From Arthrobacter sp. MYb229 (lineage in GTDB: Bacteria; Actinomycetota; Actinomycetes; Actinomycetales; Micrococcaceae): DNA of 64,000 nt. Within the stretch, counting starts at the first letter, position 1. Each line of letters starts with the position of its first letter. The DNA lies in assembly GCF_002975405.1 (NCBI RefSeq), contig NZ_PCPS01000005.1, positions 62,001 through 126,000 on the forward strand. The letters run 5' to 3'. A model generated the notes under the pieces. The model was given only the letters and a program-made list of their open reading frames with translations, was not told the origin of the DNA and ran no database searches. This document shows, piece after piece, positions 54,490-62,076 of the stretch. The position numbers and the translations under genes were made by a program.

Positions 54490-55638
54490 CTAGAGCGTCT
54501 GGGCCCAGGCGCTGGCGTTCTGCGCGCTGCGCTGGACGCCGTCGAGCACGCGCTGGACCTGGTGGCCGTCCGCGAACGAGGGCTCGGGTTGCCGGCCCTC
54601 GGCGACCGCCTCGACGAAGTCCTTGGCCTGGTGCACAAAACCGTGCTCGTAGCCGAGCGCGTGTCCGGTGGGCCACCACGCGGACATGTAGGGGTGCTCC
54701 GGCTCGGTGACCATGATATTCGTGAAGCCCTGGAGGGTATTCGGCGCGGTGGCATCGTAGAAGCCCAGCGAGTTGTAGTTCTCCAAATCGAAGGTGATCG
54801 CCCCCTTGGAGCCGGAGACCTCGATCCGCAGCGAATTCTTGCGTCCGGTGGCCATGCGGGTGGCCTCGAAGATGCCGATCGCTCCGCCGTCGAACCGGCC
54901 GGTGAACATCGCGGCGTCATCCACGCTGACCTCGCCGCGCTGCGACTCCGCTCCGGGCAGCGGCCGCTCGTGGACGAAGGTTTCGAGAATGCCGCTGACA
55001 CCGGTGAGCTTCTGCCCGGTGATGAACTGGGACAGGTCCACGGCGTGCGCGCCGAGGTCCCCGAGCGCGCCGCTGCCGGCGTGCTCCTTCTGCAGCCGCC
55101 AGGTCAGCGGGGCGTCGGCGTCGTGGAGCCAGTCCTGCAGATAGGAGGCGCGGACCTGGCGGACCTGGCCGATGGTGCCCGAGCCGACCAGTTGCCGCGC
55201 AAACGCCGCCGCGGGCACGCGGCGGTAGGTGAATCCAAGCATCGCCTGGACGCTTTTGCCTGCGCTTTCGGCGGCCGCGGCCATCGCCTCGGCCTCTTCG
55301 AGCGTGTTGGCCAGCGGTTTTTCGCACAAGACGTGCTTTCCGGCGGCGAGCGCGGCGATCGCGATCTCGGCGTGCGAGTTGCCCGGGGTGACGATGTCCA
55401 CCACGTCGATGTCCTCGCGCTCGATAGCCTCGCGCCAGTCGGTCGACGTCTCCGCCCAGCCCCACTTCGCGGCGGCGGCCTCGACGCCGGCGGCATTGCG
55501 GCCGACCAGCAGCGTCATCTCCGGTTGCATCGGCAGATCGTAGAATCGCGGCGCGACGCGCCACCCCTGCGAATGCGCGGCGCCCATGAAGCCGTGCCCG
55601 ATCAGGGCAATTCTCAGGGCTGATTTTTGGTTGGGCAT
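54490..55638 (-). CDS. Gfo/Idh/MocA family sugar oxidoreductase
   Basis: A 382-residue NAD(P)-dependent dehydrogenase. The Rossmann motif [13 protein letters not shown] is at the N-terminus, and EKPLANT (the family lysine) lies near residue 100. An alpha/beta C-terminal domain carries [10 protein letters not shown]. Relatives oxidise inositol, glucose or related polyols. It lies between the sugar-binding lipoprotein and the isomerase genes on the same strand, giving an uptake-oxidation-isomerisation order. Confidence 0.92.
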   Translation of the reverse strand: MPNQKSALRIALIGHGFMGAAHSQGWRVAPRFYDLPMQPEMTLLVGRNAAGVEAAAAKWGWAETSTDWREAIEREDIDVVDIVTPGNSHAEIAIAALAAGKHVLCEKPLANTLEEAEAMAAAAESAGKSVQAMLGFTYRRVPAAAFARQLVGSGTIGQVRQVRASYLQDWLHDADAPLTWRLQKEHAGSGALGDLGAHAVDLSQFITGQKLTGVSGILETFVHERPLPGAESQRGEVSVDDAAMFTGRFDGGAIGIFEATRMATGRKNSLRIEVSGSKGAITFDLENYNSLGFYDATAPNTLQGFTNIMVTEPEHPYMSAWWPTGHALGYEHGFVHQAKDFVEAVAEGRQPEPSFADGHQVQRVLDGVQRSAQNASAWAQTL

Positions 55639-55730
55639 GTGTTTCCTCCTGCGAGGGGTAGACGTGGGGGCGCTGGCCGGGGCGGTCCGCCGGTGAACGG
55701 AGAACCGCCCCGATCCGTTGCCTGGGCCGG

Positions 55731-56774
55731 TTAAGAGCTGAACGCCGTCGGCAGGTACTGATCGACGTTGTCCACCGTGACCACCGGGGCGTTCAAGACG
55801 ATGCGCTTCGGGACCTCGACCTCGACCAGATCGCTCATGGCCTTGTTCTGGGCGATCAGTCGGGCTAGGCGAACGCCGTCTGCGGCCTGCGTGGAGGGAT
55901 AGAGGACCGTGGCTTCGAGTACGGACTCCCCGCCCTTGATCAGCTCCATCGCGTTGGCGGAGCCGGCGCCGCCGACCATGAAGAACTCGTCGCGCCCGGC
56001 GCTGTCGATCGCGGCCAGCACGCCGTGGCCCTGATCGTCGTCGTGGTTCCAGAGCGCGTCGATCTTGGGGGCGGCGGAGAGCAGCTGCGAGGCCGCCTGT
56101 TCGCCGCCGGCTACCGTGAAGTCGGCCGGGACGCGGTTATCCACGTTGAGGCCGCAGTCCTTCAAGGCGTCTTCGAAGCCCTTGCTGCGGTCCTGGGTCA
56201 GCGGCAGGGAGTCAATGCCCGGGATCTCGGCGACCACCGCGTCCGGCTTGTCCCCCAGGCGCTCGCAGATATAGTTTCCGGCGCTGCGGCCCATGCCGTA
56301 GTTGTCACCAAGGATCGTGGTGCGGGCGGCGGCGGGGTTGGAGAACTCACGGTCCACGTTGACCACCGGAATACCGGCGTCCATGGCCTTGGTTGCGACG
56401 GCGGTCAGCGCCGTGCCATCGGTGGGCAGCAGCACAATCACGTCGACGCCGTCGTTGATGAACTGCTCAACCTGGCTGATCTGCAGGTTCGCATCGTTGG
56501 TGCCTTCGGCGACGCGCAGGTCCACGTCTTCCAATGCCTCGCCCTGCGCGATGGCGGCCGAGTTGATGGCGCCGAGCCAGCCGTGGTCGGCCGCCGGGCC
56601 CGAGAAGCCGATCACGACCTCCTCGCCCGCGGCCGAATTGCCTTCGATCGAGGCGTTGGAAGGCTGCGCGCTGCCGCCATCGGAGCCCGACGAGCAGCCG
56701 GTGACGAGCGCGCCAACTGCCAAGAGGGCACCGGTGGTGATGAGCATCTTCCGTCCGGAATGAACAGCAAACAT
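55731..56774 (-). CDS. Sugar ABC transporter substrate-binding lipoprotein
   Basis: A 347-residue RbsB-type binding protein. The signal peptide carries a lipobox (LVTGCSS, Cys27), followed by a Ser/Gly linker and the periplasmic-binding fold (VVIGFSGPAADHGWLGAI, VIVLLPTDGTALTAVA, IDALWNHDDDQGHGVLAAID). It heads the minus-strand operon and is divergent from the matching ATPase and permease genes. The ligand is a pentose, hexose or polyol; which one cannot be read. Confidence 0.92.
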   Translation of the reverse strand: MFAVHSGRKMLITTGALLAVGALVTGCSSGSDGGSAQPSNASIEGNSAAGEEVVIGFSGPAADHGWLGAINSAAIAQGEALEDVDLRVAEGTNDANLQISQVEQFINDGVDVIVLLPTDGTALTAVATKAMDAGIPVVNVDREFSNPAAARTTILGDNYGMGRSAGNYICERLGDKPDAVVAEIPGIDSLPLTQDRSKGFEDALKDCGLNVDNRVPADFTVAGGEQAASQLLSAAPKIDALWNHDDDQGHGVLAAIDSAGRDEFFMVGGAGSANAMELIKGGESVLEATVLYPSTQAADGVRLARLIAQNKAMSDLVEVEVPKRIVLNAPVVTVDNVDQYLPTAFSS

Positions 56775-56843
56775 GTCTATCTCCTCAATGAGTTAGGTAC
56801 AACGCCGCCGTGTGCAGCCCGAATTATTCGGGCACCAGCCAGC

Positions 56844-56857
56844 GTGATTACAATCAC
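56844..56857. promoter_or_regulatory. Inverted repeat between divergent sugar operons
   Basis: GTGATT and AATCAC flank two bases, a 6-2-6 repeat in the 152-nt gap between the divergent binding-protein and ATPase genes. It is a plausible operator for the ROK regulator encoded downstream. That link is inference. Confidence 0.5.
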
Positions 56858-56926
56858 AATAACAGAAGATCGGAGAAAATCGACGAACTTCTACCGATTG
56901 CCGACATAATGTGTTAGGTTCATCAC

Positions 56927-58447
56927 ATGCTGCAAGATGAAAAGCCCCGTCCTCTGCTCGAGGTGCACGGGCTCACCAAGCGATTCGGAGCCGTCCAAGC
57001 ACTCAAGGGCGTCGACCTTTCCGTGCTCCCGGGCGAGGTCCACTGCGTCATGGGCCAGAACGGCGCCGGCAAGTCCACCCTGATCAAAACCCTGTCCGGG
57101 GTCCACCAACCCGACGAGGGCAAAATTTTCTGGGAAGGCCAGCAGGTCAGCCTGCCCGGCCCTACCGCGGCCTTGGATCTGGGCATCGCCACGATGTACC
57201 AGGAACTCGACGTCGTCGACGGGCTGAGCATCGCCGAGAACATTTTCCTGGGCCACGAGCATGCGACCCGGGGCGTGCTGCACGTGAAAAGGGCCCACGC
57301 GACCGCCCGGTCGCTGCTGCAGCGCCTGGGACACGGCAACCTGTCGCCAGCGCGCGAGGTTGGCACGCTCTCCACCGCCAACAAGCAGATCGTCAGCATG
57401 GCCCGCGCCCTCTCCCGGGACACCAAGCTGATCATCATGGACGAGCCCAGCGCCATCCTCGATGCCGGCGAGGTCGCGAACCTCTTCCGCGTGGTCCGCG
57501 AGCTCACCGCCCAGGGCATCGCCGTCGTATACATCTCCCACCGGCTGGAGGAGATCCGCGAGATCGGGGACCGGATCTCGGTCATCAAGGACGGGCAAAG
57601 CACGGCGAACAACCTGCACGTCGCCCAGACCCCCAAGGCGGAACTCATCCGCCGGATGACCGGCCGCGATGTCGCAAACGTGTTCCCGGAGCGCCGGCCC
57701 CTCCCGCTTGATGCGCCCGTGGTGCTCGACGTAGCGGCCCTGGAGCTGGAGGGGCACTTCGCCAAACTCAGCTTCACGGTCCGCGCCGGCGAGATCCTCG
57801 GCATCGCCGGGCTGGTTGGTTCGCAGCGCTCGGAGATCGTCGAGACCATCTACGGCGCCCGCAAGGCAACCGCAGGCCAGGTCACGGTGAACGGCAAGAA
57901 GCTGGTTCCGGGATCGGTCAGCTCCGCCGTCGAGGCCGGGATCGGCTTATCCCCCGAAGAACGCAAAAGCCAGGGCCTGATCCTTGACGAGCCGATCTAT
58001 AAGAACGTCACGCTGTCCACCTTCGAACGCTTCGCGCGCACCGGGCTGCTCGACGAAAACGCCGAGCGGCGAGCCGCGCGGGAGCAGATCGAGGCCCTGG
58101 AGCTGCGCCCTGCGGATCCGGAGCGGCCCGCCCGGACGCTCTCCGGCGGCAACCAGCAGAAGATCCTCCTGGCCCGCTGGCTGGTCCACGGGACCAAGGT
58201 CCTGCTGCTGGACGAGCCGACCCGCGGCGTGGACGTCGGCGCCCGCGCCGAGATCTACACGCTCATCCGGCGGTTGGCCGACGCCGGCACCGCCATCATC
58301 GTCATCTCCAGCGAGATCGAGGAAGTCCTCGGCCTCGCCGACAATGTGCTCGTCGTCGACGACGGGCACGTCCTCGCCCAGAGAACCGCAACCGATATCG
58401 ACGAGCACGGCGTGCTCGACCTCGTCATGAAGGGAAGTGCCGCGTGA
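56927..58447 (+). CDS. Sugar ABC transporter ATP-binding protein (RbsA/XylG type)
   Basis: A 506-residue protein with two fused ATPase domains, as in ribose/xylose importers. The first has Walker A GQNGAGKST near residue 45 and a degenerate-looking signature (LSTANKQIVSMARAL). The second has IAGLVGSQRSE in place of Walker A, a full signature LSGGNQQKILLARWL near 405 and Walker B LLLDEPTRGVD. It overlaps the permease start by 4 nt. Confidence 0.94.
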   Translation: MLQDEKPRPLLEVHGLTKRFGAVQALKGVDLSVLPGEVHCVMGQNGAGKSTLIKTLSGVHQPDEGKIFWEGQQVSLPGPTAALDLGIATMYQELDVVDGLSIAENIFLGHEHATRGVLHVKRAHATARSLLQRLGHGNLSPAREVGTLSTANKQIVSMARALSRDTKLIIMDEPSAILDAGEVANLFRVVRELTAQGIAVVYISHRLEEIREIGDRISVIKDGQSTANNLHVAQTPKAELIRRMTGRDVANVFPERRPLPLDAPVVLDVAALELEGHFAKLSFTVRAGEILGIAGLVGSQRSEIVETIYGARKATAGQVTVNGKKLVPGSVSSAVEAGIGLSPEERKSQGLILDEPIYKNVTLSTFERFARTGLLDENAERRAAREQIEALELRPADPERPARTLSGGNQQKILLARWLVHGTKVLLLDEPTRGVDVGARAEIYTLIRRLADAGTAIIVISSEIEEVLGLADNVLVVDDGHVLAQRTATDIDEHGVLDLVMKGSAA

Positions 58448-59520
58448 GCAAGCAAAAGACCCAGGTCATCGAACACTCTTCGGCCCAGACCCCGGACCCC
58501 GGCGCCGCTTCCGGCGGCGCCAGCGGACTCCTCGGCAATCTCCTGCACGGCCCCGCCGCGCGCAGCATCGGCCTGGTTCTCGCGCTGGCCGTGCTGGTGG
58601 CCATCGGCCTGATCACCAGCGGGGACCGCTTCATGTCCTCGGACAACATGCTGGTGATCCTGCGCCATGCCTCCATCATCGGGGTGCTCAGCATCGGCGT
58701 CACCTTTGTCATCACCGCCGGCGGCATCGACCTGTCGGTCGGCTCCGTGCTGGGCTTGACCTCGGTGGTCGGCAGCCTCGCCGTTGTCCAAACGGCCGCG
58801 GCGGAATCGACGTGGCTGGTGATGGTCGTGGTGGCCCTGCTGGTCGGCGCGTTCGCGGGCCTGATCAACGGGGTGATCATCGCCTACGGCAATGTGGTGG
58901 CGTTCATCGCCACGCTGGCCATGCTGGTGGCCGCCCGCGGGCTCGCCGAGATCATCTCCGAGCGCCGCACCTTGCTGGTGACCAACACCGACTTCACCGG
59001 CTTCATGCGCGCCGACTTCCTCGGCGTGCCGGTGCTCGTATGGATCTTCGCCCTGGTCTCCGCCGCCGGCTGGTTCCTGCTCAACCGCACCACGTTCGGA
59101 CGCCGCACGGTGGCCATCGGCGGCAACCTCGAAGCCTCCCGCCTGGCCGGCATCAAGGTCAAGCGCCACATCGTCTCGCTCTACGTGCTGGCCGGCATCG
59201 CCGCTGGCATCGCCGGCCTGATGATGATGGGGCGCACCACCTCGGGCACCTCCACCCATGGCTACCTCTACGAGCTCGACGCGATCGCCGCGGTCGTGGT
59301 CGGCGGCACCCTGCTCGCAGGCGGCCGCGGCACCGTCATGGGCACCGTCTTCGGCGTGCTCATCTTCAGCACGCTCACCAACGTGTTCACGCAGAACAAC
59401 ATGGACACCTCCGTCCAGGCCCTGGCCAAGGGCGCCATCATCGTGCTCGCCGTCCTGCTGCAGCAGCGCTTCGCCGTCCGCAAGGAGCGCAAGGCCAAGA
59501 AGCAACCCCTGAAGGCCTAG
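58444..59520 (+). CDS. Sugar ABC transporter permease (RbsC type)
   Basis: A 358-residue membrane protein with about ten helices and the family stretches ITAGGIDLSVGSVLGLTSV and GRRTVAIGGNLEASRLAGI. The GTG start overlaps the ATPase stop. With the ATPase and the divergently encoded lipoprotein it completes a three-part importer. Confidence 0.94.
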   Translation: MSKQKTQVIEHSSAQTPDPGAASGGASGLLGNLLHGPAARSIGLVLALAVLVAIGLITSGDRFMSSDNMLVILRHASIIGVLSIGVTFVITAGGIDLSVGSVLGLTSVVGSLAVVQTAAAESTWLVMVVVALLVGAFAGLINGVIIAYGNVVAFIATLAMLVAARGLAEIISERRTLLVTNTDFTGFMRADFLGVPVLVWIFALVSAAGWFLLNRTTFGRRTVAIGGNLEASRLAGIKVKRHIVSLYVLAGIAAGIAGLMMMGRTTSGTSTHGYLYELDAIAAVVVGGTLLAGGRGTVMGTVFGVLIFSTLTNVFTQNNMDTSVQALAKGAIIVLAVLLQQRFAVRKERKAKKQPLKA

Positions 59521-59529
59521 GGGCACATC

Positions 59530-60597
59530 GTGGATCTGGCCGCGAGCGGCGAACTGGTCGAACAGCGGCTTCGGCGATTCTTCGCGGATGCGAAACTCCG
59601 CGCGGAATGCGCAGGGCCGGCCTATCTGGAGCTCTGGGAGGCCCTGGAGCGTGCCGCGGCCGGCGGCGCCCGCTCCCGCCCACGGCTGGTGCTGCTCGCC
59701 TACGGCGGGCTCGGCGGCACGGACGCTGCCGCGGCGGCTTCGCTGGCCGCGTCCTACGAGCTGCTGCACAGCGCCCTGCTGGTGCACGACGACGTCATCG
59801 ACCGCGACCTTGTGCGCCGCGGCGTGCCGAACGTCTCCGGAAGCTACCGAACCAGGGCCCTGCGGCGGGGCGCCGCGGCGGCCGAGGCGGATCACGCCGG
59901 CGCCTGCGCCGGGATCCTGGCCGGTGACCTCGCGCTGGCCGGCGCCTACCGGCTGCTGAGCTCGCTCGTGGTGCCCGAGGCCATCCGCCGGAAGCTGCAC
60001 GACGTGCTCGACGAGGCGGTGTTCGCCTCGGTCGGCGGCGAGATCCTGGACGTCGAAAACAGCCGCTCGCAGGCGATGCCCAGCCTGGAGGAGATGCTCA
60101 AGACCGCACGCCTGAAAACGTCGGCCTACTCATTCGAGGCCCCGCTGCAGGCCGGGGCGATACTCGCCCAGGCTCCCGCGCCGGTGTGCGCGGCGCTGAA
60201 GTCCTTCGGCCGGTACGCGGGCATCGCCTACCAGGTTGCCGACGACGTCTTGGGCGTCTTCGGAGAGCAGCAGCGGACCGGCAAGTCCCGCTGGGGAGAC
60301 CTGCGCGAGGGCAAGCGGACCGCGCTGCTCTCCTACGCGGCCGCCGGCCCGGCGTGGGAGAGCATCGCCGATCTCATCGGGTCCCCGGCGCTGACCGCGC
60401 ACGATGCCGAACGCATCCGTGCGGTCCTGATCGACTGCGGCGCCAAGGACTTCGCGATCGACCTCGCCACGCGTCATGCCGAATTCGCCCTGGAGCAGCT
60501 GGAGCACGGCGGCATCCCGGCGGCCCTGCGCGCGGAACTGCGCGAACTTCTGCTCACCGCCATCGGCCGCGTCCACCGGGCCAGAACTACCACCTGA
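59530..60597 (+). CDS. Polyprenyl (geranylgeranyl-type) diphosphate synthase
   Basis: A 355-residue trans-prenyltransferase that extends allylic diphosphates with isopentenyl diphosphate. The first Asp-rich motif is in HDDVIDRDLVRRGVPN near residue 84. The second is QVADDVLGVFGE near residue 238, where the last Asp is Gly, as in many actinobacterial enzymes. GTG 59530 has AGGGG upstream and follows the permease by 9 nt, so it is in the sugar operon. Its presence there is unexpected; no other isoprenoid gene is near. Confidence 0.88.
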   Translation: MDLAASGELVEQRLRRFFADAKLRAECAGPAYLELWEALERAAAGGARSRPRLVLLAYGGLGGTDAAAAASLAASYELLHSALLVHDDVIDRDLVRRGVPNVSGSYRTRALRRGAAAAEADHAGACAGILAGDLALAGAYRLLSSLVVPEAIRRKLHDVLDEAVFASVGGEILDVENSRSQAMPSLEEMLKTARLKTSAYSFEAPLQAGAILAQAPAPVCAALKSFGRYAGIAYQVADDVLGVFGEQQRTGKSRWGDLREGKRTALLSYAAAGPAWESIADLIGSPALTAHDAERIRAVLIDCGAKDFAIDLATRHAEFALEQLEHGGIPAALRAELRELLLTAIGRVHRARTTT

Positions 60598-60691
60598 ACC
60601 GCCGGTCAAGCGCTTCGGTTTGCCGCGCCGCTGCAGATAGCATGTAAGCGGGAGCAGGCAGGGCAGCTTGCTCGGAAGGGACGGTCCGGAA

Positions 60692-61942
60692 GTGGACAGC
60701 ATTTCGTCTAAACCCGCTGGCGCGCGTCCGGCCGGTGCCGGGCTTGGCAACAACCGCGACTCGACGCGGCAGCATAACCTCTCCACCGTACTGGGCCTGG
60801 TGCATGGCTCCGCGGGCCTCTCCCGCGCCCAGCTCACCCGCACCACCGGGCTGAACCGCTCGACCATCGCCGCGCTTGTCGGCGAACTGGTCCAGCTCGG
60901 CCTCGTGGTGGAGAGCGACCTGGACCAGAGCCAGCCGCACGGCCGGCCCAGCATCATGATCAACCCCGGCCCGTCGGTGCTCGCCCTGGCCGTCAACCCC
61001 GATGTGGACGCCGTCGGCGTCGCGCTCGTGGCCCTCGGCGGGCAGATCGTCAACCCCGTGCGCTTCCGCACGCTCCGCGCCCCCTCCATGCCGGAGGTCG
61101 TGAACATCGTCTCCGCCGTCTACGCGGGCATGGCCGCGGCCTTGCCCGCGGACTTCCAGGTGGTCGGCATCGGCGTGGCCGTCCCCGGGCTCGTGGACCC
61201 CGCCGACGGGACGGTGATCGAGGCGCCGCAGCTCGGATGGCGCGAGCAGCCGCTCGCCGCGCAGCTGGCCAAGGCCCTGCAGTTGCCGGTGGCCTGCGCG
61301 AACGACGCCATTGTCGGAGCCCGGGCGCAGGCGGCCTTCGGCGCGGGCCGGGGCGTCGCCGACTTCGTCTACCTCTTCGGCGGAGCCAGCGGCATCGGCG
61401 GCGGGATCGTCAGCGGCGGGAAGCTGCTGCACGGGGCGACCGGCTTCGCCGGACAGCTGGGGCATATGCTGGTGCGCACGGACGGCGCGGCCTGTTCCTG
61501 CGGATCTTCGGGCTGCCTCGAGGCCGAAGTCACCCGCGAAGAACTGCTCCGGGCGGTGTCGCTGCCCGCGGACCGGTCCGAGGAACTGGAACAAACCGTG
61601 CTCGGCTTATTCGAATCCGGCGAGGCCTCCGCGCAGCTGCGCGAGGTTGTCGCCCGGCAGGCCCGCCTGCTCGCGGTGGGACTGCGCGGCGTGGTGCACC
61701 AGGTGAACCCGTCGCTGATCGTGCTCGGCGGTTTCCTGCGCATCCTCGCCACGGCGATGCCCGACGTCGTTCAAGGGGCCTTGGCCCTCGGCGCCGCGCG
61801 CAGCGCACGCGAGCACGTCGCCATCGAACTCGCCCCGCTCGGCGAGAGCCCCATCCTGGTGGGCGCCGCGGAACTGGCCTTCGCGCCGCTGCTGGCCGAT
61901 CCCGCCGGGGTGCTGCGCGCGGCAACCTCCGCCCTTTCCTGA
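60692..61942 (+). CDS. ROK family transcription regulator
   Basis: A 416-residue ROK repressor. An N-terminal winged helix (LSRAQLTRTTGLNRSTIAAL) is followed by a sugar-kinase-like domain with GIGVAVPGLVDP and the zinc motif CSCGSSGCLEAE near residue 270. Such proteins repress sugar operons and sense the sugar or its phosphate. I chose GTG 60692 with AAGGGA upstream; TTG 60668 is an alternative. It is probably the regulator of the adjacent transporter and oxidation genes. Confidence 0.9.
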   Translation: MDSISSKPAGARPAGAGLGNNRDSTRQHNLSTVLGLVHGSAGLSRAQLTRTTGLNRSTIAALVGELVQLGLVVESDLDQSQPHGRPSIMINPGPSVLALAVNPDVDAVGVALVALGGQIVNPVRFRTLRAPSMPEVVNIVSAVYAGMAAALPADFQVVGIGVAVPGLVDPADGTVIEAPQLGWREQPLAAQLAKALQLPVACANDAIVGARAQAAFGAGRGVADFVYLFGGASGIGGGIVSGGKLLHGATGFAGQLGHMLVRTDGAACSCGSSGCLEAEVTREELLRAVSLPADRSEELEQTVLGLFESGEASAQLREVVARQARLLAVGLRGVVHQVNPSLIVLGGFLRILATAMPDVVQGALALGAARSAREHVAIELAPLGESPILVGAAELAFAPLLADPAGVLRAATSALS

Positions 61943-61988
61943 AGCCGCAGCCCCGGATAATTATTCGGAGGGTATAAACAGGTTTAAA

Positions 61989-62050
61989 CAGGCACAAGGC
62001 ACCGTGGATCCCACTCCCTGCGGAGCGGGACCCACGGTGCCTTGTGCCTG
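61989..62050. terminator. Large bidirectional terminator
   Basis: Arms 61989-62007 and 62032-62050 are perfect 19-nt reverse complements, with a further 4-bp stem (62009-62012 with 62027-62030) inside. It lies between the convergent ROK and sugar dehydrogenase genes. Confidence 0.88.
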
Positions 62051-62076
62051 CGCGGCGGGGACTCACCGGCGCGGCG

